Source: Serendipita indica DSM 11827
Lineage: Eukaryota; Basidiomycota; Agaricomycetes; Sebacinales; Serendipitaceae
Assembly: GCA_910890315.1 (NCBI GenBank)
Contig: CAJVGD010000010.1
Location: 868,001 to 932,000, forward strand
Reading direction: 5' to 3'
Length of the DNA stretch: 64,000 bases
Part shown: positions 1-12,600 of the stretch, in pieces
Position numbering within the stretch: the stretch's first letter is position 1
Layout: each line of letters starts with the position of its first letter
Translations under genes and position numbers: made by a program
Notes under the pieces: model-generated
The model's database searches: none
The model's input: only the letters and a program-made list of their open reading frames with translations
What the model was told of the DNA's origin: nothing

Positions 1-178
1 AGTGCCCGCACCGAGAGAATGAACGACACCACGACCACCGAGATTTGCACCATGGCTAATTAGCTGCGACTTTCCGACCCCACATGGGCCCAGAACGCTG
101 GCAACGCCAAATATTCAGAACAGAAGAGATTGGATGGCAATCGACTTACAGGACGACCTTTTCGCTTGTAGTACTCAT
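1..178 (-). CDS. P-loop GTPase/ATPase, N-terminal part only (runs off left edge)
   Basis: The gene starts at 178 on the minus strand and is cut by the window edge. Exon 1 is 178-150, a 52-nt GT-AG intron spans 149-98, and exon 2 runs from 97 to the edge. The join gives exactly 42 in-frame residues. A short N-terminus (MSTTSEKVVLVLG) leads straight into a complete Walker A motif, GPCGVGKS, followed by QLISHGANLGGRG. This resembles the N-terminus of the AIG1/50S-ribosome-binding-like GTPases that are multicopy in Agaricomycetes, where a P-loop follows a few leading residues. The P-loop is seen directly. The family is inference, because switch regions and G4/G5 motifs lie outside the window. Confidence 0.55.
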
Positions 179-1078
179 AACTTGCAAAGAAATTGACGGA
201 TCATCTTCATTGTGCTTTGGGCAGTATTTGTAGGTCGAATGGCGGCATGAGGCAGAGGCGCAGCGTAGGCAATGAAGACACAACGCCCCGGCAATGCTGG
301 ATCCTTACGTCCTCAGATTACCGAGGGGTGTTATGCATGCTTCTTGCGGGCATCTCTCGATATATCGCGATGGGCATAGAGAGCAACAGAGGTTACCACG
401 TCCTGTTATCTCAAAAGGAGAGGGTACTCCCGAGTATCTCGATGGTCTCCATAATTGTCCCATGAGAGAGAACGGACAAGGGAGTAAAGCAGGTGACAGT
501 GCCACTTGACCACACATATTGATGTGTGCAACTCTGAGGGTTCAATTCTGCACGACTTTGTTATCTCGCCTCGCCTGGTGGAGTCGCACCTTGCGCCTGA
601 CAACACCTGACCATGGCCACCCGCGCTACTGGCAGTTGCACCCGGCAGTCGCCACCATTACGCGAAGATTTAGTCAACTAGGTGGAATCACAAACTGCCC
701 TGAATCTGATGGATGGATTTCCACTCTGCCGGTTTCAAGGAGAAGACGAGAGTTTGCCGTCTTTGGTTGCACGCTTCCCATCCCAAGACGGACTTTGTAC
801 CTCGAGATCATACGGGCCGTACAATTAGACCTTATAGTCTTTATTATCTCGCCGCCGTCGCTTGCCGCCATGGTCGGATCACCTTGGTAGCCTGAGTGAT
901 CTACGGCGAGCACACGCTAGCCCCTCTGTTATTTTTAGCCGGCCACGTTCATAAAGATGCGAGAGGACAGCTCTACCCTGTATTATCAATCCTTCTCGGG
1001 GCAGGTCTCTCCCATTTCTCCACTTTTCGCTCGACAGTCTTTCATTCTTTCAACTCTCTTCATTCGTTTACATTCACT
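179..1078. other. Intergenic, no gene recognised
   Basis: Only short overlapping frames without recognisable motifs or consistent splice structure occur on either strand. The right end must contain the promoter and 5' UTR of the secreted protein that starts at 1079. The last 80 bases are pyrimidine-rich, as is common upstream of fungal start codons. Confidence 0.5.
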
Positions 1079-1819
1079 ATGCGGTTCGGAACACTCGTTC
1101 TTTCTTGCATCACCCTTTTCACCACCGTCAATGCACACGGTTATATCAGAGACATTCGCGGTGCCAATGGCAAAACCGAAAATGGCTTTGGCGTAAAGGC
1201 CGCCAGCATCAAATCCAACAACCAGGGTCCGACCTCTGTCTTTCGTGGAAATGCAGCATGCGGCGTTGGTGTCGAAGCTGGCACAATCAATGTTGCCCAA
1301 TCCATCGAAGCCGCCATCAAGGCTGGACTTCCGACGGTGGATGGAAGTCGTTCAATCAGCTTGACCTATCAGCAAGTCAACGGCGGCGCAGACGGTGGAG
1401 GAGCTCTCACCGCTGCGCTTGATACGACGGGAACTGGCAACAACTTCAAGGCCATGACCGTGACCAAGAATTTTAAGTAAGCCGGTTCATCTCTGTATAC
1501 GTGACAGTCCAACTCAACGCCTGCTTTCAGGGACGGTGGTTCGAATAGTGCAAACCCAATCACCATCCAGCTACCGGCCGGCACAACCTGCACGGGTGGA
1601 TCCAACAAGTCGACCTGCCTCATCAAGGTCGTCAATCCAAACAAGTTTGGAAGCTGCTTTGCCGTCGCTTGTAAGTAATTCCGTTAGTTGTGGTAGAATG
1701 AGCATTGACAGTATGCAGCGCCGACGGCTAAAGGAAAACGAGCACGCGACTTGACGCAATTCCAACATTCTTTATCAGAGAAACACGCCTTTATTCGTCG
1801 CACCATGGCCGGGAAGTAG
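1079..1819 (+). CDS. Egh16/Gas1-like secreted protein (DUF3129 type)
   Basis: Three exons (1079-1476, 1531-1670, 1719-1819) with GT-AG introns give 212 residues. A signal peptide (MRFGTLVLSCITLFTTVNA) ends just before HGYIRDIRGANG, so the mature protein would begin with histidine. The body has the features of the Egh16/Gas1/Mas3 family: a G-N-A-ACG segment, the VNGGADGGGALTAALD stretch, and a C-terminal block with cysteines around ITIQLPAGTTCTGG and GSCFAVASPT. Family members are small secreted proteins linked to appressoria and host contact in ascomycete pathogens, and they are also widespread in basidiomycetes. Molecular activity is not established. The C-terminal 33 residues come from a short third exon and are basic. 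The start was chosen because it gives the signal peptide; the open frame upstream of it has no such feature. Confidence 0.8.
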
Positions 1820-2031
1820 AGACCAATAGCTCCTTGTACGCATCAAAATTTTATCGAATTCACGTGTTTTTCTGTATACATCAACTGTAGACTTGTATAC
1901 TCTTCTCACGGCACGGGTTTCTTCCTATTGTATGCCAAGGGGCGTTCGGAGTTTCACGACGAGCACAGCCGTCGACCACTAGCTTCTTTCTCTCCACCGT
2001 ATCCTCTACCTAATCCCTACATACATCCCTA

Positions 2032-5000
2032 ATGCCTCCCAAATCCACGAGCAGGTTCCAAACATCTCTCAGCAATTGGTTCAAATCCAACAAAAAGCCT
2101 GGCTCAGTGGATGTCAACACTTTGACGGACGACGACGACGAAAGTCGAACGCTGCCTCCACCATCTGAACCGGATTCTACTGCAGCAATAGATGGAGAAG
2201 ACGATGATATCGTGTCCAATGCTCGGCCTACCAGAGGCAAAGGCACAGCACAACTTAGCGAGCTTGGGACGGAAGACGATGACCAACCACGACCAAAGAA
2301 GAAGCTGCTCCTGGCCCCGGAGGCTGACGCAAAGGGCAAGAAAGCACGCGTCAACAAGAAAAAGGCATCGACAGCACCGGCCAAGGTTACCAAGGGAAAA
2401 CGGAAACTAGCCGCAAGGGAGAAAGCAAAGAAGAAAGCCACGGGTGACGAAGATGTTTCCGAGACGGAGGATGGAAGCGAAGACGAGGATGAAGGAGACA
2501 AAATCAACCGTTCGAAGGCACATCCGGAGGATCTCAACCTTCCTCCTCTTTCCACAATGCCCGCCATATTTCGGGATATCGTAGCACGGAACCCCAAGCT
2601 CAAGGACGTTGTCACGCTCTTCCAAACCCATACAGACCGCGCCGGGGAGCCGCGGAAACTACGTGTCGGAACAATGTGTAGTGGCACAGAATCTCCACTG
2701 CTCGCTCTTCAGTTGATCAGCGAGGCGATGGAGCTCAATGATGCAATGAGAGGCCAGAGACTGGATGTCGAGCACATCTTTTCGTGCGAGATTGAGCCTT
2801 TCAAGCAGGCGTACATCGAGAGAAACTTTCGACCACCGATTCTATTTCGCGACGTGACGGAGCTCGGCAGAGACGAAGCGTACGGTATCAATCCGTCTCC
2901 AGCGCATATCTGACAGTCTACAGAACTACTGCATACGGCTCGCTTGTTCCTGTTCCTGGAAACATTGACCTGCTTGTAGCAGGTACTTCTTGCGTCGATT
3001 ATTCGACGCTGAATGTCCACCAGAAGAGTATCGACGCGGGTGGAGAGTCCGGAAATACATTCTATGGAATGCTTTCGTATGTAAAAAATCATCGACCGCC
3101 CATTGTCATCCTCGAAAACGTCTGCGGTGCGCCGTGGGACAAAGTCTGTGGCGAGTTTGAGGACATTGGCTATCGTGCCCGATTTCTTCGACTTGATACC
3201 AAATTCTTCTACATTCCGCATACCAGGACGCGCGTCTACATGATTGCCATCGAAGCTCGACGGATAAAGGCAAAGGCGACGAATGTGAGCGTCGACGACC
3301 TAGTCGAGGAATGGGTTGAGGGGATGAAGTCGCACATGCAGCGCCCGGCTTCATGCACTCTGGATGCGTTTCTTCTTCCAAATGATGACCCACGCATTCA
3401 CGAAGGTCGGCAACGTTTGGCAATCGAGACGAAGACGAGTGCCAATAGGAGACGAAAGGAAGTCGATTGGGCACGTTGTGAGCAGCGGCATACACGAGCA
3501 AGAGCGGAGGAAGCGTTGGGAAACAAGAGGCCCCTGACAAGGTGGGAGGAAGGTGGAGGATTCAACTTCCTCGACTACATCTGGGAGGACTGGTGTGCAG
3601 ACGCGGTTCCTCGTGTCAAAGATCTCATGGACATCTCACATTTGCGAGCCGCCAAACTTGGGGTTGACACGAGCTATAAAACGTGAGTCTGACTTCGACG
3701 ACGTTTAATTCAACGCTGAGTCTGTACAGGACCGTTTGGAATCTTTCACAGAATGTCGACCGTCAGATTGGCTCTGGGAGGCTAGGCATTGCTCCATGTC
3801 TTACACCGACCATGATCGCCTATATCACCAACCGTGGGGGTCCCCTTGTCGGCATCGAAGCCCTTGGCCTACAAGGTCTTCCAGTCGACCGATTACTTCT
3901 CACAAGAGAGACGCAAGATCAACTGGCAGACCTTGCCGGAAATGCCATGTCGACTACCGTCGTTGGTTCCGCCATTATCCTTGCTCTGGTTGTTTCAATC
4001 CCAGTTCTTGAAAAGACCATTGAAGAGCGCGATGGCGCTGTCGACCAGCCGGATGAGAGGTCTGAACTTGCTGTAGATCGACTTCTCTACACGGAAACCC
4101 TCGATGACCGAATTATGGGGCTGGAAGAACTTGAAACGCATCCACTCCAACTTTCTGCCATCAGCGACCTCTCGTGGCACGACTTACTCGAGGGATCAGT
4201 GAGGGCTAAGAGGTGGTGCCGATGCGAAGGGAGATCGGCGATTACCGACCGTCAAATGCATGAATGCTCTGCGTGCGGAGCAACTTCTTGCGTCAAATGT
4301 GGTCAACGACCAGAGCATATGTATCGACTCGTCATGTTTCCCAACGGGCGCCCACAACCCGTCAAGTTTGCTGAAGAGGCGAAGAAAGCGCTCCCCATGG
4401 CGTTGAGCTTCCTCGCAACTCCGACAATAAAGGATCTCAATGCCCTCAGAGCCCAAAGTGGAGAGATAGATCCGGCGTTATGGGCTTCATGGGTCCAAGC
4501 CACTGTGGATGCCCTTCACATGCCTCTTCACTTTGTCGATCTTCGGCGGCAGGATATTTGGGTAGCCATTTATGAAAGCCCAACTGCTCGCTTGGAGTTA
4601 CATCTTCATCCAAAGCGGCCTGAATGGCGGCTTTTCGCCATCCCGGACGCGAAATTGGCCGCGAATAGCCCGATTAGAAGGATGCTAGTGACACCAATCT
4701 CTCGCATGATCTGCCAAGGGGACGTTCTTGCCGGAAGATGGGAGTATGCAGTTCCTGGACAATGTTCCATCTCTATTCTCATTCAGGGCGTTTCCAGCGG
4801 TGAAAATGCGCTCACAGATTCTTGGGAGAAGAGTCTGGGTCTCCTGGATAGCAAGTTTGTCAACAAATTGGTTTGGAAAGAACTGTTGATTCAAGCAGTC
4901 GACCACGCGGGCAAACCGATAGGATCTTGCCCATTCGACCGCGACATTTCCGGTACATATAGATACCTGCCAAGCTGCGGGACTGCATGTCATTCCCTTC

Positions 5001-8000
5001 ACAAGAGAATCAGGAATGTGAACGGAGATCGCGTGGACGACTCTCAGCCTGACCTCTATTTCTTCCTTGACCCGAGACGCACGCGAGAAGGAAGCTGTGA
5101 CTCTTTCGTCTTTTCTACCAGTCCTAGGAGGTATGAGTATTCGGAGTGCCGACCCATCATAGCCAGGCTCAATCCAGAATGGCGTCAGAGCGATCGTCAA
5201 GAAACCAAGGCCGAGTGTAGCGTCGATTGGACGTGGATTATTTCCAAAACACTTCTTTGCACGGTAGATATATATCGTCGTTGCAACTCCTATTGATGCC
5301 GTTCGTAGTCAATGTCCTCTCGCGACGCGTTTTATAATTGTCCTTGCGGCGACTTGGAAATTGCGGCAGATGTAAAGGCTTGTGCCAAGGCTACTGCCAT
5401 CCTCACATGTTCAGTGCCGCTTGGTGATGAACCTGGAGAACTCTGGCCAATGAACCAGTGGTTCGAGATTGATAAATTGCGCGAAAGGGAGTATCTGAAA
5501 CTTCTATCGTGGATCCTTGAGAGAGTTCGGAACATCTCGCATGATGGCACATGGAAGGAGATTCGACTGGCAAAAGAATTCGAGGACCCGCAATTCCGCT
5601 GCGAGCGATGCGCTCCACGGCCACCTCGGATTGTGTGGTACAAGAAGGAGAGAGGACATATCAATGATATAAGGGCCATAGAAGATCCGAGGCAAGCAGG
5701 ACCCTTTGAGCGAGCTTTGAAGGCACGGCCACCCGCCTTTCAAATTCACGTCAAGTATGACATGTCCGACAAGCGAGGTCGAGTAGTCATAGGAGTAAAT
5801 CCAGTGACTCTCATTCACCAGGCCATTGCTTATCTGCCTCCTCGCGACGGTTGCATCGACGCTGCCTGGCGCCTTGACACATCTTATGTTCCTCTACCCC
5901 TGATCTCCACTCCCGACTTTGTCATTCCAAGTAATCGACATGACGAACCTGCGGCACAACCTGAGGGATTCAAGCTCAAGCTCCGACCGGAACAGCTTCG
6001 CTCTCTCAGATGGATGCAACAGCAAGAGGACTCGCCCGTGCTCTTCGTCGAAGAAGAGATCTGCGAAGATGCCTCGGAGAACCTGGGCTGGAGAATAGAA
6101 GGAAGGGCCAGACGCTCTGTCTCGATCCGTGGTGGCGTAGTCGCGGACCAAGTTGGCTATGGCAAAACTGCCATTATGCTGGGCTTAATTGCAACGCGAA
6201 ACGCCAAGAAACTCGCGAAGCAAAGCGACGCGCCGAAGGGGAAAATCATGGCCAAGGGAACATGTGTCATTGTTCCTGCACATCTCGTTCTCCAATGGAA
6301 GGGGGAAGTCACCAAGTTTATTCGATCCATCGGAAAGGAGTCTGCCAAGGTCGTCACATTGCTCCAGGGGAACGACATTAATTCGACGACCATTGAGGAT
6401 ATTCAAAGCGCGGATATAGTCATCGTCGCATCTACGATGCCTAATTCCGAGCATTACTGGGATAACTTGGGATCTTTTGCTGGCGTGGCGCTTCCAAGCA
6501 AAGCTGGTCGTTATTTCAACGCTCGCTTAGAGCAGGCTCATGCCGCACTTTCGAAACAAGTAGAGCTCTTACAAGCCGACAAGGGTCCCGAGAAAGTACT
6601 TAAAGTGATTCAGAACGCGCATGCTAACGGTATAATTTTCTATTTGTGGCTATAATAAAGCTCACGATGCAATAGTGAACAATCAGGAGCAGTTTGTTCA
6701 GCTCAAGCGACTCAAAGGCAAGGCCTACGCGGACGCCCACGAAGAGAGGGGCAGGTTGCTCAAGAAGCTCGCCTCCGAAAAAGAAACTGAGCAGGTCGTG
6801 GCAGTTCCAATGAAAGTGATGAAATCTCTCCCAAAGAGGGAATTGGCATGTCCAGAGACCGTTCTGGACAAGCCAGAGGGCGACAAGATCATCAGGCCTA
6901 CTAGGATTTTCCTGGGGGTGTTTCCACCCATTATCTACGGCATTAACAACCGAAATCTGTCCAAATCCCGCGGTCGATTGCAGCGCAAGCCGATTATTAT
7001 CGACTCGGACTCGGATGATGCCCCAAAGCAGGGAAAGCGCTATCTGGGGACCAAAGACGACAGCGAGGGCGATTACAAGTATCACAGTCATAGTGAAAGC
7101 GACGATGAGACAGATTTTGAGGATAGTGAAGAGTCCTCATCCGCGGAAGAAATCTTTCTATCCGACGAGTCGGACGTGGTCCGGCGGAAACCACCGAAGG
7201 TGATCAAAAACCCTCCAAAACCCAAAGCGGTCGAGAAGAGTCCTGGCAAGAAGAGGAAGAACGAGGGCGACGAAAACGATGGACCACCAGCGAAGAAGGC
7301 CAAAGTTGTAAAGCCGAAGAAGTCACGAGCAACCATGGATCCCTGGAAACTGAGTGACAAGGCCATTCGAGAAAATTGGACCCAAATGCGAGCACCACCC
7401 TTGGATATGTTTCATTTCCACCGTCTGGTCATTGATGAATTCACTTATACCAAGAAGGAGCATGTTTCGCACGCTATTGTAACCCGGCTCTCTGCCTCAT
7501 GTCGATGGGTGATGTCCGGCACCCCACCAACAGGCAATTTTGCCTCCGTCAAAGGCATTGCTGCGTTTCTTGGTATTCACCTAGGCGTCGATGACGACGC
7601 TGAGGGAGCCACAGAGGAAGTCAAATCACGCATACAAGACAAGACTGCTGCCGAGGCCTTCCATTCCTTCCGTGAGGTTCGAAGCGCTTACTGGCATACT
7701 GCCCGTCACACAATAGCGCAGCGCTTTCTTGACCAATTTGTTCGTCAGGTAATACTTTCATTCATCATGACTCATCCCTCATCCTTCTAAATTATTGCAG
7801 AACCTAGCAGAAATAGATGATATCCCTCTAGAAGAGAAAATCTGCGCCGTAACCTTAACAGCTTCGGAGCGTGCTCTCTACCTCGAGTTGGAGCACTACT
7901 TGCGGGCGCAAGAGCTCAAGATGAAGAAGACGGGCAAGTCTCAGAGTGATAGGGTTCGGCGACTCAATAAGGCTCTAGGGGAGTCAAAGTACGTAGCATA

Positions 8001-9446
8001 TTCACCAAATTTTCTCTGGCTTAACCCTGCTTTAGGACACCAGAAGAAGCCCTGCTCAAGAGCGCATCCCATTTCGATTGTCAGACCGTTGATATTCTCA
8101 ATTCTACGGTCGCCTGTGACATCATTGTAAAACAGAGACAGGACGAGTTGGACAAGTGCAAACGTGAGCTACGCCGCAGGTTGATCAAGGCCTTCAAGAT
8201 GGAAAGAAGACTGCGATCCAGCAAGGTTGTCAGAGATACCGGAGGAAGGTCGCACTTTCGGCAGACTCTCGATGAATGGGAGCACGGTGGGGACAAAGAT
8301 AGCGAAACCAAGGAGATTCTCGCCTCCTTGGTAAAGGAGGCTCGAAACCCAGACGCAGAGGCAGACTCAGACTCCTCGACTGATGGAGAACCCAGTACAG
8401 CGATCAAAAGGGGCTCAAAGAAGACCACCAAAGAGGATGAAGACAAGATGAATGACACAGATTTGGTATGGGCTCATCGAGAGCACGCACATGAGCTTCG
8501 CGCTCTCGCCAAAGAATTGGGTGGAAGAGTTCGCTCACTCAGATTTTTCCAATGCGTCCGATCCTTCCAAGGAGATGCAAATTTGCTCAGCGATTGCCCA
8601 GTATGTGGGAAAACTGGCCTCGGGATGAGTGATGTCTCGATTTTGTCTTCTTGTGGTCACGTTGGATGTCACTCATGTGTCGCCAAATCGGCTGCCAACG
8701 AGGCCTGTATACAGCAGAGTTCTGGTGGGTGCAAGGTTCCCGCCAGTGCTCTCTTTGTTGTCCGCGCCGATACCCTCGGATACGACCGAAAAGCGGATGC
8801 GAAAGGCAAGCATTGGGGCCAGAAGTTGGAGGATATTGTAGCGCTCATCAAGTACGTTGCTTGGCCCATCTCCGAACGGATCCTGACTCCAGCCCAGATC
8901 ACTGCCTTGCGATGAGCGAGTTCTGTTATTTGTCCAATTCCCTGACCTCACCAAAAAGGTTGCTGAAGCACTCGCTAACGGTGATTTGTCGTATTCCGAG
9001 ATCAAAGGTACTCCAATGCAACAGTCGAGGGTTCTTCAGGACTTTCAAGATCCAAAATCGAAATGTCGAATTCTCTTGCTCAATCTCGGAGACGAGAGTG
9101 CGAGCGGCGGGTAAGCGCGTCTCGGATTCTACCTCGACTTGTTTTCATTCTATCCAGGAATCTCACGGTCGCAAACCACGCTATATTTATCTCTCCACTT
9201 TTGGCAAAAAATCAGTTCGAGTACACTCAGGCGGAGACGCAGGCTATCGGACGTATTCGACGATTTGGACAGACGAAAATTGCCAACATCTACCGCTTCG
9301 TCACGCGTAGTACTATTGACGAGGAAATTTACACCACACGTGGCCAGACTCTTGGAGATCTCAGCAAGAAAGTCCAAATTTGTCGTGTCATCGGGCACAC
9401 GTTGGAGGATGAAGATTACGCCAACGCCATGGATGTAGACGAATAG
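2032..9446 (+). CDS. DNMT5-type cytosine-5 DNA methyltransferase with RING and SNF2 helicase
   Basis: Nine exons (2032-2884, 2917-3682, 3730-5263, 5309-6629, 6676-7748, 7801-7988, 8036-8851, 8898-9110, 9158-9446) sum to 7053 nt, or 2350 residues, close to the roughly 2.4 kDa-residue size of Dnmt5. Residues 1-200 are a low-complexity Lys/Asp/Glu tail with a PIP-like motif at 10-17 and no visible chromodomain. The methyltransferase follows: motif I GTMCSGTESP (about 212), motif IV GTSCVDYSTLN with catalytic Cys310, motif VI ENVCGAPW, TRTRVYMI, and the C-terminal LAGNAMSTTVVG. The SNF2 part has Walker A DQVGYGKT (Lys1337), a DEFT box (Asp1745), MSGTPP, a C3HC4-like RING from about residue 2099 and motif VI QAIGRIRRFGQ (about 2283). 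An acidic Ser/Asp/Glu and Lys-rich insertion lies between Walker A and DEFT. Dnmt5 maintains CG methylation using ATP hydrolysis. The same function here is inferred from architecture. Intron 1 is only 32 nt. Confidence 0.9.
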
Positions 9447-9662
9447 ATTCAGTTCTGCCCATGTTCAACTACCTTGTGTTTCTTACTTGTCCATGTGAAG
9501 GTATAGACTGTGAATGATGTTACAGCGAGGAGCCGCGCTAGAAAGCTGAAACATCCTTGTTTGAGGAGCACAGGTTACGGTACATGTAACTAGAGGCAGT
9601 TAGAGATATTACCTAGAAATACGATAAACCATTGATTGGTGCGACATGAATCGCAAGAACAC

Positions 9663-12600
9663 TCTAGCGGTCGAGCGGGCGACGTCTGTCTTTCGCGCGC
9701 AGTACGCTCCTCTGGAGGTTGGCAAGAGCCGGTTTGAGCTTGTCGAGATCCTGACTGGCCAAGGCTCTAGTTGATTGTCAGTAGGGTACAAGCAGAGGCA
9801 TGCGCTATGCTTACGAGTTGAAATCAAGTAGGAATTGAGCCTTAGCCGGCTCCAAAGCCGGAGGCACGCGAAGAGCGTCGACGACGGTTGGCACCCACTG
9901 CTGCATGCTCGTCGTCCAGAGCTGGGTCATGATACGGACGGTGGTAATGACACCACTCATCATTTCTGGAGCAAACTGGTCCAGTAGACCGGCAAACAGA
10001 TTGCTTACTAGCAAAGGACCGTGCTTTTGAATCGTGGCCGAGATTGCCTCTGCGTAGAGCGGGAACTTGGGCGGCGGTTGGAAACCTGGTGCAAGCTGGA
10101 GACAGTCGTGACCGATAATGGCCCGTATAAGTCCTAGCGCGCGGAATGTAGTGTCCGAGTTATAGAGCTGCAGTGATCCAACGAGGATAACAAACGCTGT
10201 AGGAAAGACAGGTGAAAGAAACAGGATATCGGGGCACTGCTCTGTCAAAGGGGTGACGATAGAGAGGTAATCATCCACGACTAGGGCACGTTAGCTAAGG
10301 AAGCAAGTCATTGAAAGATACATACCGTCCGAATGGTGTGAGATGGTTGTCTCTGAGAATATGACCGAACATTTCACAGTGCACATCTCATACGTCTGCT
10401 GAATAGCATTTCTCACCACGGGATCTTCCTCCAGACCAAACCTTTGAATCACCTTGCCAATGGCCCACAGATAGCTGGCGAATCCAGTGTTCTCAAAGCG
10501 CGAGGTGAGCCGCGCTAGAATGGCCGGGACCAGTGGCAACGCTTGCTTGTCAAAGACCTGCAAACCGAGACGAATGACCCTCGTGGTGCGATCGCAAATG
10601 TCGGGAATGGCGCCGCGACGAGCAATAATGTCGTCCATGATCGCCCAAGTCTCAGCAGCGGTATTCTGGCACGCTGCCGGCAGCTCCTCTCCAAATGGAC
10701 CGACGACATCTAACAGCTGCTCCAACTGTTCGAGGCACTCTTCGAGCTTGTTAGCATGTACATACTTAGAGGGATGAATCTCTACACACCAATGACGGCC
10801 TGATTGTGAACAGAAGAATCGCCAGGTACCGCTTGGATGGTGGCGAAGATATCAATCGCAAACTTGCGAAGCGTCGAGGCTGCATGTTCCATGGGCATCG
10901 AGGAGATGATCCATCCAATCGCCTCGTAAATGGCAAGCTTGTCCTCTTGCATGAGCTTGACTCCTACTGTCGCCAGGAATTGGTAAAGCTGTTCTAAGTA
11001 CGGCACAAGGGACTAATTGATTGTCAACGACGAGTCGAACGCAGAAGCGACTACTAACCTGTTTGCAATCTTGACAGAGATACTTTAATGCGTGCCCGGC
11101 GGCTGAGACGACCTCTAAGTCTGTATCTTGAAACGCAGCCGTAATATAGTTGAGCTGAGATGGGATGTGCTCGGGATGTTTAGCGACCCATGGCGTATAT
11201 CGGGACATCAGCATTGTTGCTGCGTAGCGAACGCGCGGGTGTGCCGGCAGTGCAGGCAAAATCTCCATGATCTTGAGAATCTTCTCGTTTTGCTGGGTCC
11301 AGTCAATCTCTCCGCCCAAGGCCCTCATCGCAAATAGAGGTGCCTCTACCTCTTGCCATGCGACGACATTGCCTGCCATGCCTCTCTCCAACGCAGAGGT
11401 GAGCACGGCGTATGTCCGATCCAGGACGAAGTCTGCTCCAAGAACGTAGCAGCAGTCTTTAAGCACGTCTCCAATATCGTGACGAAAGCTCCTGAAGTCA
11501 TCTGCATCCTGCGCAGTCGTCGACTCCACGTCCGAGGGGAAGTGGATATGGCGAAGGAAGGTATTGAGAACATTTTCGTATACTTTTGTGATCTCAGGGG
11601 GTATGGATCGTTGCTTGCCTAGACTCTGGCCTAGACGATACCAGAAACTGAAGGTGAGCTGGACAATGTCCAGGTCGTCATTTGCGGCGCATTCTGCAAT
11701 GGCAAGAACAAGGGGCAAAAATGTCTCCGTGTGGTGAACGATGAGCATACGGTATGTCTCGCCTGCCTCGCAAAAGATTTGACACCAACGCCGGAGCTTG
11801 TCTGGGTCGTCTTTGTCAACGGCGATCCGAGGTTGTAAACTGATGAGACGCGGCACAATCATTTCTATGACGGCCATATTATCGTCTAGCTCCTGAGTCT
11901 CGTGTATGAGCTCGCACAGTAGTTCAGCCGCGTTGTCAAATAGTTCGTCCGAGGCGAGTGCCTGAAAGGCAAAGTCGAAGAGGGTCGTATTTGCGAGGGT
12001 CGTCGTAGAGATTTCTCCCGCCATGACCCAGTTAGAAAGGACCTCAAAGATGAGATTCTGAATATGAGGGGTGATCCCTTTGACAATTTCAGTCGAGGGG
12101 GGATGTTCATGCCAAGTACTACATACCTTGTGCGTTTTGATAGACCGTGAGGATCTCTATGACGCGTTCGCCGTTATCTGTGAGGAGCGCCTGAGTGCGC
12201 GTTCTGTACTCGTCGTCCTAACGAGATGCGCGTTGAGACGAAAGGGATCCGAATGACATCTTGCCAGACTAACCGAGATGGGAATGCGCGAATTGCTGGT
12301 CAAGTCGTCCGGGAGCACTGCGAGAAACTGCAAGAGGCCCGGAACAAAGGCTGGGTCGGCCCCGAGGGAAGCGATGAGATCCTTGACTGCTGTAGATGAC
12401 CAGTCTGGCATCTGGATAGAGAGAGCGGACAGAGCCAAGCAGACTTGGATGAGGATCTTTCGAGGGCCGGCCGAGTAATGCTGAAGGGCGCTGACGAGAG
12501 TGTCTCTGAGCAACGCGTGTTGTTCAGCTGGGAGTTGCGCAAGATCATATACGACCTACATAAGATATCAGTCTCCTTTATCCCCATAAGTGACGGAACG

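Noticed and set aside
1079-1819. Lytic polysaccharide monooxygenase
   Set aside because: The N-terminal His after the signal peptide is suggestive, but the rest follows the Egh16/Gas1 pattern, not an AA9-type fold.
2010-2687. Long minus-strand frame opposite the start of the methyltransferase
   Set aside because: It is Ser/Leu/Val-rich because it mirrors the Lys/Asp/Glu-rich coding strand. The plus strand carries real family motifs and correct splice sites.
4685-5200. Minus-strand frame inside the DNMT5 gene
   Set aside because: Antisense shadow of an exon that is required for the uninterrupted 2350-residue protein; no motif.
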